Origin: an uncultured Microbacterium sp.
GTDB lineage: Bacteria; Actinomycetota; Actinomycetes; Actinomycetales; Microbacteriaceae
NCBI RefSeq assembly: GCF_900078385.1
Contig: NZ_FLQR01000008.1
Location: 1-64,000 of the forward strand
Length of the DNA stretch: 64,000 nt
Reading direction: 5' to 3'
Position 1 is the first letter of the stretch. Each line of letters starts with the position of its first letter. The position numbers and the translations under genes are program-made. Of the stretch, positions 35,248-43,743 are shown piece after piece. Under the pieces are notes generated by a model. It made no database searches. It was not told the origin of the DNA and saw only the letters and a program-made list of their open reading frames with translations.

Positions 35248-36258
35248 ATGACCACGACCGCCCACCCCACCCGCCCCGAGACCGCCGCACCCGCCCCCAC
35301 GTCCCGTCCATCGCGCCGGCGGCGCATCGCACGTGCACTGGCAATCGGGCTCGCCATCGTTCTGACGCTCGCATTCGTCTCGACCGTCGCCAACGCTGCC
35401 GCGACCGCCTCCGAGAAAGCAGAGCTCACCCCCTACGGCGACACCGTCACGCTCAACGTCGGCGACATCAACGTCTGGCGTAACGGGGGATCGGGTCCGA
35501 CCCTGGTGCTGCTCAGCGGCTACGGGACCCCCGCCCCGACGGTCGACTTTGCCCCGCTGATCCGGGAACTGGACGCATTCGACGTGATCGTCGTGGAGGG
35601 CTTCGGGTACGGATACAGCGACCTCGACGTTGCCAACCGCTCCATCGAGAACATCACCTCCGAACTGCACACCGTGCTCGCGAAGCTGCACGTCGACGAG
35701 CCGGTCATCCTGGCCGGGCACTCGGTCGGCGGTCTCTACGCCCGCTACTACGCGAACACCTACCCGGACCAGGTCGCCGCGGTCATCGGCATCGACCCGA
35801 TGGCGGCCACCGCCACCTCCCTCAAGGTCGGCACCCCCTCGGTCACCGAGGGTGTCGCTGGCGCACTCGGCCTCTACCGCGTCGTCACCACGATCGCCCC
35901 CGACCTCATCCAGCCTCCGGGAACCGCGTACACGGCGGAGGAACGCCGACGGACGGCGGCAATGTCGAACTGGAACTACGGCAACCCCTCCATCTCGGAT
36001 GAGTGGAGCCAGCTCCAGGCGAACTCGACGAAGGCGGCCGCGCAGCCGTTCGCCGCCGACCTGCCCGTCCTGGAGATGCTCTCCACCGAAAGCGTCGACA
36101 CTATCCCCGGCTGGCTGCCGAACCACGAGGCCGAGCTCGCGGGAGTCGCCACCCACCAGCTCGAGGTGCTCGAGGGAGCCCACTACCTGCACTGGACCCA
36201 GTCCCCGCAGATGGGTCGCATCATCACCCACTTCGTCTCGGCTCACGTCACTCCCTGA
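35248..36258 (+). CDS. Exported or membrane-anchored alpha/beta hydrolase
   Basis: A 336-residue alpha/beta-hydrolase-fold protein. An Arg-rich stretch (SRRRRIAR) and one hydrophobic helix (ALAIGLAIVLTLAFVSTVAN, about 30-49) suggest secretion or anchoring. The nucleophile elbow is GHSVGG with Ser159; the oxyanion-side GYGT lies near 91; the catalytic His is probably in EGAHYLHW near the C-terminus. The start follows GAAGGAGC. Substrate unknown. It is 38 bp after the serine hydrolase and 46 bp before the DUF4386-like gene, consistent with one operon. Confidence 0.9.
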   Translation: MTTTAHPTRPETAAPAPTSRPSRRRRIARALAIGLAIVLTLAFVSTVANAAATASEKAELTPYGDTVTLNVGDINVWRNGGSGPTLVLLSGYGTPAPTVDFAPLIRELDAFDVIVVEGFGYGYSDLDVANRSIENITSELHTVLAKLHVDEPVILAGHSVGGLYARYYANTYPDQVAAVIGIDPMAATATSLKVGTPSVTEGVAGALGLYRVVTTIAPDLIQPPGTAYTAEERRRTAAMSNWNYGNPSISDEWSQLQANSTKAAAQPFAADLPVLEMLSTESVDTIPGWLPNHEAELAGVATHQLEVLEGAHYLHWTQSPQMGRIITHFVSAHVTP

Positions 36259-36304
36259 CGGCACGCGCCTCGACACTCGGCCTCACACAAGGAAGAACCC
36301 CGCC

Positions 36305-36934
36305 ATGAACGGTTCACAGGACAGCATCCCGACAATGACCATGCGCACGATCGCCCGAACGGTGGGAGCACTTCTACTCGCCGCGTTCGTCCTCTACGGG
36401 GTCGGCAACGCCATCGCGACCGGCGCCGCGGATGACAGTGCCCTGCTCACTCTCGGCGTCTCGATGATGCTTGCCAACAGTGTCGCCGTGGTGGCGATAG
36501 GAGCGCTCCTCGTGCCCGTCCTTCGCCCCCACTCGCCGCTGGTGGCTCGGATCTACCTCGCCACCCGCGTCTTCGAAGCCACCTTCCTCTCGGTCGGCGC
36601 GATCGCCCTTCTCGTCGGATCAGGGGCAGTCAACTTCACTGCGTATAACATCGCCATGGCTGGCCTCGGTGTCGGAAGCCTGTTCTTCTGCGCACTGCTC
36701 TATCGCACGCGCCTCGTTCCCCGCTTTCTTGCGGTCTGGGGATTCGCCGGCTACGCGGCATTCGCTGTCGGCAGCCTTTTTGAGCTCGCCGGGGTCGCGG
36801 GCGCAGGCATCATCGGGGCCGTCCCGGGCGGACTCTTCGAGATCTTCTTCGCGCTCTGGCTCATCGTCAGAGGATTCACCAGGCAGCCTGCCCCTGCACG
36901 CACCGTCATGGCATCGGAACCTGCGCGACCCTGA
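36305..36934 (+). CDS. DUF4386-like membrane protein
   Basis: A 209-residue protein with about six transmembrane helices. Key stretches are ARIYLATRVFEATFLSVGAI and LPRFLAVWGFAGY-like VPRFLAVWGFAGYAAFAVGS, which match the DUF4386 pattern (helix, RxxEA, FLxxxG). Function of the family is unknown. ATG at 36305 follows AAGGAAGAACC. It lies in the middle of the hydrolase/efflux run. Confidence 0.82.
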   Translation: MNGSQDSIPTMTMRTIARTVGALLLAAFVLYGVGNAIATGAADDSALLTLGVSMMLANSVAVVAIGALLVPVLRPHSPLVARIYLATRVFEATFLSVGAIALLVGSGAVNFTAYNIAMAGLGVGSLFFCALLYRTRLVPRFLAVWGFAGYAAFAVGSLFELAGVAGAGIIGAVPGGLFEIFFALWLIVRGFTRQPAPARTVMASEPARP

Positions 36935-36951
36935 CGGGTCCGGGAGAATCG

Positions 36952-38382
36952 ATGATCATGACATCGCGCCGCCCGGCATCACCGCTCGTGCTCACGCTGG
37001 TCACGGCTCAGTTCGTGGTGATGCTCGATTCCAGCATCCTGAATGTCGCGCTCCCCTCGATCACGACCGACCTTGGGCTGACTCCAGTCGGAACCGCCTG
37101 GGTGCTCAACGCCTACTTCCTGACGTTCGGTGGTCTGCTGCTCATCTCCGGACGCGCCGCAGACGTCTTCGGGCGACGCCGGATGTTTCTCCTCGGTGCC
37201 GGGGTGCTTGTCCTCGGCTCGCTTCTGGGCGGTTTTGCGACGACCGACGCAGTCCTCGTCAGCGCCCGCCTGATCCAGGGCGCCGGCGCGGCAATGCTGA
37301 GCCCCGCCGCCATGTCGGTGATCTTGGCTCGGTTCACCGGCCCCGGACGGGCTCGCGCCATGAGCGGCTGGGGCGCCGCGTCCACCGTCGGGGGAGCCGC
37401 CGGTGTGACGCTCGGCGGCATCCTCACCGCGGCCTTCTCGTGGCAGAGCGTTCTCTTCGTCACCGGTGCGGTCGCGGCAGTGGTCGGCGTGGCCGGATGG
37501 TTTCTCCTCCCAGCGGAGAAGGCGACGACGAAGCGTTCATTCGACGCCGCCGGTGCGACCCTCCTCACCGGGGCAGCAGTCGCGGTCGTGTTCGGCGTGC
37601 TGTCCGCACCGCATCGCGGACTCCTCTCTATAGAGGTCGTCTGTGCGGCAATCCTCGCGGTCGCGTGCGTGATCGGGTTCGTCCTCGTCGAGCGGCGAGC
37701 GGCGGACCCTGTCCTACCCACCGGCGTGCTTCGCGACACTCGCGTGAGCGGTGGCATCGCCGTGAATCTGCTCGGCGGTGCCGCTCGTATCGCCTGCTTC
37801 GTGCTCGTCGCCCTGCTACTGCAGCAGGTCCTGGAGTATGGTCCGGCCATTGCCGGCCTCGCCATGCTCCCGACATCCGTGGCCGGGTTCCTGATCAGCA
37901 TCACCATCCTGCCGAGAGCGCTCGACAGACTGGAACCCCAGTGGGTGGCGCTCGTTGGACTCGTGCTGCTCGTCTTTGCGCACCTCATCTTCGCCACCGT
38001 CGACAATGGGGACTCCTATCTGCTGCGCGTCCTGCCGGGGCTCCTGCTTGCTGCCGCGGGCGTCGCGTTCAGCTTCACCCCGACGACCCTCGTCATCTCC
38101 GAAGGCATCGCCGCACAGAACTCCGGCGTCAGCTCGGGACTTGCGTCGGCGACAGCTCAATTGGGAGGAGCCATCGGAATCGCAGTCTTCGGCTCCCTCG
38201 ACGCCACGAGCCGGGCAGCCGTGCTGCAGTCAGGTGGAACATCTCTGGCGGCGGCGGATGCTGGACTTCAGTCCGCCAACCTGGCCGCGGCTGCTGCCGC
38301 CGGACTGGCGGCCGTGATCGCGCTGATCACGTTCCCTGCGCTGAGGAGGACGCGCACAGCCGGCAGCAGTCAGTCGGCATAG
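36952..38382 (+). CDS. MFS drug efflux transporter, DHA2 family
   Basis: A 476-residue major facilitator of the EmrB/QacA (14-helix) type. Typical sequences are FVVMLDSSILNVALPSI in helix 1 (motif D1), ISGRAADVFGRRRMFLLG (motif A) after helix 2 and ARLIQGAGAAMLSPAAMSVI (motif C-like region). It would export hydrophobic drugs or metabolites in exchange for protons. An in-frame ATG two codons downstream is the alternative start. It is last in the plus-strand run beginning at 33935 and probably under the TetR at 33250-33846. Confidence 0.93.
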   Translation: MIMTSRRPASPLVLTLVTAQFVVMLDSSILNVALPSITTDLGLTPVGTAWVLNAYFLTFGGLLLISGRAADVFGRRRMFLLGAGVLVLGSLLGGFATTDAVLVSARLIQGAGAAMLSPAAMSVILARFTGPGRARAMSGWGAASTVGGAAGVTLGGILTAAFSWQSVLFVTGAVAAVVGVAGWFLLPAEKATTKRSFDAAGATLLTGAAVAVVFGVLSAPHRGLLSIEVVCAAILAVACVIGFVLVERRAADPVLPTGVLRDTRVSGGIAVNLLGGAARIACFVLVALLLQQVLEYGPAIAGLAMLPTSVAGFLISITILPRALDRLEPQWVALVGLVLLVFAHLIFATVDNGDSYLLRVLPGLLLAAAGVAFSFTPTTLVISEGIAAQNSGVSSGLASATAQLGGAIGIAVFGSLDATSRAAVLQSGGTSLAAADAGLQSANLAAAAAAGLAAVIALITFPALRRTRTAGSSQSA

Positions 38383-38813
38383 GGTTTCGGAGAGAGCGAC
38401 AACCAGAGTCATGGGGGGTTCACGGACTTCGTATTCGAGGAGAGAGTCGAACATGCTGACCGTGTGCTTCACCCCACGGCGGCCTCGACCACTCCATTCG
38501 CTGGATCCCAGCGCTCCGAGTCACCGCCGCTCGAGCATGTCGAGCTGGGGGATCCCGTCAGGAACGCACACCCGCGCGCTCCAGGGTGGATCGACTGCTC
38601 GTCATGCGACGCCGAGCTGATCGGGCCGTACTCCGCTCGAGTCCGGGCACAGCTTCACTGTGTTCGACCAACTCGTCGCGAACCGCAACGGTCGGTGGAT
38701 CACTCGTTCCGCGTTCCATCGCACGAATTCCGCGGAGCTGAAGCTCAACGAGTCACGGTACCTGGGTCGTCCGCGGTGCGCATCGGGTAGGGCTCATCGA
38801 CGAGTGCGTGACA
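38383..38813. other. Gene-free interval inside the island
   Basis: About 430 bp between the efflux gene and the convergent large lipoprotein gene. Short open frames exist in several phases, but none has a ribosome-binding site, a start matching its length, or a recognisable domain. Possibly remains of a decayed gene; nothing can be assigned. Confidence 0.5.
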
Positions 38814-40862
38814 TCACATCCGGCGGAACAACCAGGCGGCCGAGCCGTAGTTGGTGTCGGCTTCGCCGGTGACGGTGAGGGTCTGCCCGTCGGCTCCGCA
38901 GGTGAACTGCACCGGCCGTAGCCCGGCGCCGAAGACGGCTTCGCCGAAGGCGCCGTCGGGCTCCGGGGATTCGGTCACGAACCCGAGGGGTACGGGGATT
39001 TCGCTCTTGAGCCGTTCATACTGCGGCTCGCGTTCCTGCATCGCCGACCTTCCGTAGTCGTCGCCGCCGACCGCGTATCCATTGCCGACCGACAGGTACA
39101 GAGCGGCATACGACTCCGACGCGGTCAGCCGTGGCGCGGTGACGGCCCACGAACCCGAGGGGCCGGGTGCCACGGTGAACCGGGTGGTGCCGCGGTAGGA
39201 GGTCCAGAAGCCACCCGCGGGGTCGGCGACAGCGAATCCCGCGACGCGCACCGCGTACGACCCACCGCCTCCGACCTCGAGGGTGAAGCGCGAGAACGCC
39301 GCCCGGCTGAGATCGAGCCACCTCGATTCGACGCTCTCGAAGCGCCACACGCCTGTGAAGCAGTTCGGCACCGGAGCGCCCGGCGCCGGTGTGGGGTCGT
39401 CGGGTTCGCGGTACTCGAACGAGGTCTCACCGCTCCCGAGGATCATCAGCAGCGATCGCCCCGCGTTCAGGATGCCCTGCTTGATGTCTTCGAAGATGCG
39501 GTACAGGATGCGCCGGAGCTCAGCGTCGATCAGCGGTGCCAATGGTCCGCCGTAGGCCGCGACTTGCGCGATCGCCTGCGCGAGAAGGTCTTCGACGGTC
39601 CGGAACAGATCGGTCACGTCGCCCTTGGGAACCTCGGCGCTCACGCGCACCTTTCCGTACTCCACCGGCTTGCTACTCGTCTCCACGGCGTTGGCGACCC
39701 AGGGGATGACGACGCGCTTCGCCTCGTCCACAGGGGCCACCTGCGGCTGCGGGTAGAACAGCACGTCCTTCTCGTAGATCGACTTTCCGTTGGCCTTGAC
39801 CGGCAGCTCGCCGCGCCACGAGAAGAGTTCGCCCGACTTCACGATGTCGGGGAGCGGGCGTTGGCCGAGGCGCGCCAGACAGTCGTTGAGCTGCGCCTCG
39901 AGCGGCCGCTTCGTGTCGATAATGGCGTGCCAGTATCCCGGTTGACCGTCGAGCTGCACCGGATCGCGCGTCGACACGAGCATCATCGACACACCCATGA
40001 GGTAGCTGCTGATATGCGAGGCGATGCCGACGACCGCGACGGCTGAGGCGATGGCTCGCAGCGCGGGCCCGGTGAGTGTCTCGATCACCTTCACCACGGC
40101 GGCCTTGGCGAGGGCGACGGCGGAGTTGAAGAGGTTCGCGAGGAACCCCGAGATCGACCCGAGGATGCCGCCGGAGCCGAGGAAGTCCGGTGGGAGCTGG
40201 ACTGCGCCGAAGATGCGGTTGATCGTCTGTGCGAAGAAATCGATCACGAGGGTACAAGGCGCTTCCGGCAGGACGGCGGAGCCGGCACCGGCGACCGTGA
40301 CCCCGCCGGCTGAATTCGCGCCGCGAACCAGGCCGCCGCCGCGCGCTGCGGGCGTTTCCGACGCGTCCGGCAGCGCTCCGAAATCGGCGAGCGACGCCTC
40401 CATCGCATCCGCCACGAACAGCAGGAGCGCGGCACGCGGGTACCAGATCGTCGGAGCACGTGACCAGTCGATATCGGCGGGCATCCACCGTCGCGCCGCC
40501 GTGGCGCGGTCGGTGGCCCCCTCCATCAGCCACGCCGCCACGAGGTAGCTGAACGGCGGGGCTCCCTCCGGCATCGGTGCGAGCTCGTCGAGGTCCGCAC
40601 CCGGGACCCCTCCTGCGGAGTCGACTTCGGCTTGCATCACCCCCACGGCGTAGGCCGGAGAGGCGAGGAGCGCCTGCTCGGGCCACTCGTCGGCCACGTC
40701 GTCCAGCACCGCGATCCCGTGCCCGGCGAAGACGTCGGCGACGGCGTCCCCTTCTTCCGCAGTATCGTCGGCGGTGCAGGCGGTGAGTATCGCAGCCACC
40801 AGCACCGCGACGACGACGCTGGCGGAGAACCGCCTCCTGTCGCGCCTCGCCGCATCGATCAC
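38814..40862 (-). CDS. Large lipoprotein of unknown function
   Basis: A 682-residue predicted lipoprotein: basic N-terminus (RRDRRRF), hydrophobic core (SASVVVAVLVAAI) and lipobox LTAC, giving mature Cys near residue 26. The rest is extracytoplasmic, with one hydrophobic patch (LRAIASAVAVVGIASHISSY, near 270) and a beta-rich C-terminal third with GGGGSYAVRVAG and a final SAAWLF. No known domain is recognised. The GTG start overlaps the stop of the upstream lipoprotein gene by 4 bp, so the two are co-translated and likely work together. Confidence 0.85.
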   Translation of the reverse strand: MIDAARRDRRRFSASVVVAVLVAAILTACTADDTAEEGDAVADVFAGHGIAVLDDVADEWPEQALLASPAYAVGVMQAEVDSAGGVPGADLDELAPMPEGAPPFSYLVAAWLMEGATDRATAARRWMPADIDWSRAPTIWYPRAALLLFVADAMEASLADFGALPDASETPAARGGGLVRGANSAGGVTVAGAGSAVLPEAPCTLVIDFFAQTINRIFGAVQLPPDFLGSGGILGSISGFLANLFNSAVALAKAAVVKVIETLTGPALRAIASAVAVVGIASHISSYLMGVSMMLVSTRDPVQLDGQPGYWHAIIDTKRPLEAQLNDCLARLGQRPLPDIVKSGELFSWRGELPVKANGKSIYEKDVLFYPQPQVAPVDEAKRVVIPWVANAVETSSKPVEYGKVRVSAEVPKGDVTDLFRTVEDLLAQAIAQVAAYGGPLAPLIDAELRRILYRIFEDIKQGILNAGRSLLMILGSGETSFEYREPDDPTPAPGAPVPNCFTGVWRFESVESRWLDLSRAAFSRFTLEVGGGGSYAVRVAGFAVADPAGGFWTSYRGTTRFTVAPGPSGSWAVTAPRLTASESYAALYLSVGNGYAVGGDDYGRSAMQEREPQYERLKSEIPVPLGFVTESPEPDGAFGEAVFGAGLRPVQFTCGADGQTLTVTGEADTNYGSAAWLFRRM

Positions 40863-41452
40863 GGGAGCGCCTCGAGCAGTTCGCGTGCGATCTGTTCGAA
40901 GGTCGCGAACGGCACAGCGCCGGCGGCACCCGCCCATGCGAGCGTGATGCCGAGATCCCCGCGCGCTGACGTGAGCGCTCCCGACGTCGGCTCATCAGCC
41001 GGGGTGATCCCCGGGATGGCGGACAAGAAATGCCCGTTCTCACCCAGATCGGGCAGCGCCACGAACGAGCCCGGGACCGCACTCGGGTCCGAGCCGGCGA
41101 TCAGCGCCACATCCGCGGCCGTGACGATCTCGACGCTGACGCTGAGGTCAGCGACCCCCGGCACGGTCAACTCCACCTGGCAGAACGACAGCGCGACGAT
41201 GAACTGCGTGTCTGCCGGTGTGCCGACACCACCCAGCTCGGCCAGTGCGGGGCTCGCGGCCGCGATCTCGCACGCCGTGTTCTCGTCGACGGAACCCGCG
41301 GCATCTGCCCCGTCATCCGGCTCTGCCGTCACCACTTCGCCCGGCGCGATGGTGTCGGCGTCGTCTGTGCTCGCCTGCGCGGCGCACCCGCTCGTGAGTA
41401 GGACGCACAGCAGTGCGGCCGGGACAGCGGCGTGGATTCTCACGGGTCTCAC
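40859..41452 (-). CDS. Small lipoprotein, partner of the large lipoprotein
   Basis: A 197-residue exported lipoprotein: hydrophobic core IHAAVPAALLCVLL followed by lipobox TSGC. The mature part is acidic and Ala-rich, with two further cysteines (TACEIA and SFCQVE) that may form a disulfide. GTG at 41452 is chosen because TATGTT lies six bases upstream (leaderless). A GTG three codons later and an ATG at 41515 are alternatives; the latter would leave only six bases to the divergent LysR gene. It overlaps the large lipoprotein gene by 4 bp. Function unknown. Confidence 0.78.
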   Translation of the reverse strand: MRPVRIHAAVPAALLCVLLTSGCAAQASTDDADTIAPGEVVTAEPDDGADAAGSVDENTACEIAAASPALAELGGVGTPADTQFIVALSFCQVELTVPGVADLSVSVEIVTAADVALIAGSDPSAVPGSFVALPDLGENGHFLSAIPGITPADEPTSGALTSARGDLGITLAWAGAAGAVPFATFEQIARELLEALP

Positions 41453-41458
41453 GCCGTC

Positions 41459-41464
41459 AACATA
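41459..41464 (-). promoter_or_regulatory. -10 element of the lipoprotein pair, leaderless configuration
   Basis: Minus-strand TATGTT is separated from the GTG at 41452 by six bases. The region also forms the short divergent promoter space shared with the LysR gene. Confidence 0.42.
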
Positions 41465-41521
41465 GAAACGAATCTGGTTCAGCACCAGCGGAATATCCTT
41501 CATTCGGTTTAGCATCGCTTC

Positions 41522-42484
41522 ATGTCGATGTTCGATCGCGATCTCGCGGCGACGGTGGCCGCAGTCGCCGAAGAGGGAGCCTTCGAGGCGGCTGCGCGTC
41601 GTCTACGTCTAAGTCCCTCCGCGGTGAGTCAGCGCGTGAAGCTCATGGAGGAGCAGCTCGGTCGCGTGCTGATCGTACGATCGCGCCCCGTGAGGCCCAC
41701 CGAGGCGGGCGAAGCAGTTGTCCGGCTATCGCGGCAGATCTCGCTGCTGGAGCAGGACGCCGCGGCCGAACTCCGCGTGGGCGACACGCACGCGCAGTTG
41801 CGCGTATCACTTGCAGCCGACGCCGACTCTCTCGCCACGTGGCTCCTGGATCCGCTCACGCACGCGGCCTCTGCGCACGCCTTCGAACTCGAACTCCTGC
41901 GGGCCGATCCGAGCGAGACCGCACGGCTCCTCGAGTCTGGGCGGGTCATGGCCGTCGTCACATCGGAGAACTCTCCCGTCGCCGGCTGCGAGATCTCCTG
42001 GCTCGGCGCGCTGCGCTACGAGCCGGTGGCCTCGCCGGTGTTCGTGTCGGAGTGGCTGGGCGACACAGTCGGGGGCGAGCACCTTGACAGCGCCCCCTTC
42101 GTCAGCTTCGATCGCGACGACGAACTACAGAGCCGCTGGCTCGCACAGCGCGGAATCGAGCCCCGGCTCCCACCGCGACACTTCGTTCCGTCGGCGCACG
42201 ACCTTCTGCGCTCAGTCGAGCTTGGGCTCGGATGGGCGATGGTGCCAACGGCGCAAGCGTCAGCCGCAATCGCGGCCGGCCGAGTCGTGCGACTCGACGG
42301 GCCGCCTGTCCGCGTCCCGCTGTACTGGCAGCAGTGGAGCCTTCGCTCACAAATCCTCGACGGAATTCGAGCCGAGGTCGAAGGCGAAGCCCGTCGCGCG
42401 CTCGATAGAAGCACCGCGTCTCTCGCACCTTCCTCGGGGCCCCATCAGCGGCGAGGGTCGCCGGAACTGCAGCGGCCACGCTGA
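41522..42484 (+). CDS. LysR-family regulator, ArgP/LysG-like
   Basis: A 320-residue LysR regulator with an N-terminal winged HTH (GAFEAAARRLRLSPSAVSQRV, residues 19-39) and a substrate-binding domain. The N-terminus (DLAATVAAVAEEGAFEAAA) and the length match the ArgP/LysG group, which usually sits opposite a lysE amino-acid exporter gene. Here the divergent gene is a lipoprotein instead. ATG at 41522 or two codons later could start translation. The C-terminal ~25 residues are a polar tail beyond the usual domain, perhaps new sequence gained near the island end. Confidence 0.88.
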   Translation: MSMFDRDLAATVAAVAEEGAFEAAARRLRLSPSAVSQRVKLMEEQLGRVLIVRSRPVRPTEAGEAVVRLSRQISLLEQDAAAELRVGDTHAQLRVSLAADADSLATWLLDPLTHAASAHAFELELLRADPSETARLLESGRVMAVVTSENSPVAGCEISWLGALRYEPVASPVFVSEWLGDTVGGEHLDSAPFVSFDRDDELQSRWLAQRGIEPRLPPRHFVPSAHDLLRSVELGLGWAMVPTAQASAAIAAGRVVRLDGPPVRVPLYWQQWSLRSQILDGIRAEVEGEARRALDRSTASLAPSSGPHQRRGSPELQRPR

Positions 42485-42571
42485 GGCTATGGTGGCTCGG
42501 GGTGCTCAGAACCCAACCGGTTTGGCGCGAAGGATGTGGCGGCTGAGGCGGAATGCTTCGGGCCTGCCGCG

Positions 42572-42590
42572 TGGCAACAGAATGGCAACA
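42572..42590 (+). repeat. TGGCAACA pair, candidate integrase arm sites (right end)
   Basis: TGGCAACA at 42572-42579 and 42583-42590, 11 bp apart, about 100 bp inside the right attachment repeat. It mirrors the inverted pair at 20481-20499. Confidence 0.45.
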
Positions 42591-42693
42591 TTTCAACTGA
42601 ATCGAACGGGTTCGAGTTGATCGAATCGTATGGCTGAACCCGCGTGAAATCAACGGAACGCACCTCCGCTGATCGCACTATAGGGACGGGTCT

Positions 42694-42721
42694 GTGGGTT
42701 CAAATCCCACCGTCACCGCCA
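42694..42721 (+). repeat. Right attachment site (28-bp copy of the tRNA-Ser 3' end)
   Basis: Identical to 20383-20410 from the T-arm through CCA. The flanking bases differ on both sides, so this is a displaced tRNA fragment and not a second tRNA gene. Confidence 0.85.
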
Positions 42722-42735
42722 GAAAAATACCAGAT

Positions 42736-42759
42736 CAGCGCCCCTTTCGAGGGGCGCTG
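42736..42759 (+). terminator. Hairpin just beyond the right attachment site, probably the ancestral tRNA terminator
   Basis: CAGCGCCCC (42736-42744) and GGGGCGCTG (42751-42759) form a perfect 9-bp stem 14 bp after the CCA of the displaced tRNA fragment. This is the position expected for the terminator of the uninterrupted tRNA gene. Confidence 0.7.
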
Positions 42760-43032
42760 TTCGGCATTCTGGGCACATTTCGGGAAGGCTGGCGTTCTCG
42801 ATCCGTTCCCAAATGGCTCGCGGCCGTTGCTACACGCCAAAGTGGGCGCTGGATTGTCGAACGAGTGGTGCGGTTGCCGAACCTCGATCGGGCATCGTTG
42901 CGGACGGCCTGATCGTGCCACCCGTCCTTCTGCCCGTGCGGCGAGTGAGTACCGCGACGGTGGTGCACGGTTCACCACCGCTCTGCGCGCCGGACCTGAC
43001 CACATCGGACCAAGCCCTAGGCGAGCGGGCGC

Positions 43033-43353
43033 CTACCCTAGGGTGCGGCTGAGGGACTCATACGCCTCTGCGAGCGCGCGATGCTCTGCCGCCAGCCCAG
43101 CCCAACGGTCGGGGAAATCCGATCGCGGCTCAACGCTCGACGGAGGAACCAACTGTCGCAACGGCGCCAACTCCGCAGCGAGGGTTTCCAGCCCCTCCCC
43201 GATCGTCTCCAGCGCCGTACAGACGTGCTTGAGCGCATCGACGGCGCGGCCCTTCGGCTGCCCAGCCATCTGAGCCTCGTACAGATCGCGCTGCTTTCGC
43301 ACCTCCTCCGTCAGCGCCATCAAACTCGCTTGCACTTCGCCCAACGTCGCCAT
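43033..43353 (-). CDS. Small predicted coiled-coil protein
   Basis: A 106-residue hypothetical protein, mostly helical with heptad-like spacing: LGEVQASLMALTEEVRKQRD, LKHVCTALETIGEGLETLAA, then WAGLAAEHRALAEAYESLSR. There is no signal peptide or catalytic motif. ATG at 43353 follows GGTGGGAG. It stands alone between the attachment site and zwf, on the minus strand. Function unknown. Confidence 0.62.
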   Translation of the reverse strand: MATLGEVQASLMALTEEVRKQRDLYEAQMAGQPKGRAVDALKHVCTALETIGEGLETLAAELAPLRQLVPPSSVEPRSDFPDRWAGLAAEHRALAEAYESLSRTLG

Positions 43354-43743
43354 CTCGGCTCCCACCTTCACAGAGCGGCCGCGCGCCGAGCGGGACTGAG
43401 GCACCGGTCGCATCGCGTGTCGCGTGGGCTGCCGGCGTGAGCAAACACGACCGCATCGGCGGTTGACACGGTCGCACAGTACTCCTGGGTGGGCACGTGC
43501 GTAAGGGGACCGCGTATCGGCTGGCTAGACCAACTCCGACGCGATCGAGCAGTCGAAGGCCACTGACTTCGTTTGCTCGCTAACTCTTTGGTGTGTGGAG
43601 GCGGTGACCAGCGACATCAACTTCGCCGGACGGTGCCGCGCCCTCATCGCCATATGAGCCGGCACGGGTGGTGACAAGAATCTGGGCGCGAAGCCTCACC
43701 GAGCCTGAACGGATGCCGTGGACTCGGGCCCCGCCGAGCTGAC
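43354..43743. other. Gene-free interval between the coiled-coil gene and zwf
   Basis: About 390 bp without a supportable gene. A 17-codon open frame from a GTG near 43602 follows GGAGG, but it ends after MTSDINFAGRCRALIAI and resembles nothing recognisable. Confidence 0.5.

Larger units (their letters stand above)
20383..42721. mobile_element. Genomic island in tRNA-Ser(CGA), about 22.3 kb
   Basis: The island is delimited by a perfect 28-bp direct repeat of the tRNA 3' end (20383-20410 and 42694-42721). Paired TGGCAACA-like repeats lie within about 230 bp of each inner boundary, like arm-type sites of a tyrosine integrase. The cargo is entirely accessory (oxidoreductases, exporters, regulators, hydrolases). 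No integrase, relaxase or replication gene is recognisable, so it looks like a degraded or non-autonomous element. The hairpin beyond the right repeat (42736-42759) looks like the original tRNA terminator. Confidence 0.75.
42485..43032. other. Right end of the island and the original tRNA downstream region
   Basis: No gene is supported. The interval holds the right TGGCAACA pair (42572-42590), a dyad around CGAACGGGTTCG (42604-42615), the 28-bp attachment repeat (42694-42721) and a terminator hairpin (42736-42759). The rest to 43032 has no recognisable content. Confidence 0.6.

Noticed and set aside
20678..38461. A 15-bp exact repeat GTCGAACATGCTGAC at 20678-20692 and 38447-38461
   Set aside because: Too short and not placed symmetrically in the island. 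The flanks do not align, so chance or unrelated decay is as likely as shared origin.
42694..42721. A second tRNA-Ser gene
   Set aside because: Only the T arm and acceptor 3' strand are present. No D arm, anticodon arm or 5' acceptor strand lies upstream.
42700..43005. Open frame of about 100 codons on the minus strand over the right attachment site
   Set aside because: It reads through the tRNA fragment and the terminator hairpin, has no ribosome-binding site and no similarity to a known family.
43602..43655. A 17-codon frame after GGAGG between the attachment site and zwf
   Set aside because: The ribosome-binding site is plausible, but the peptide is too short to recognise and no conserved partner is seen, so it is mentioned only as intergenic content.
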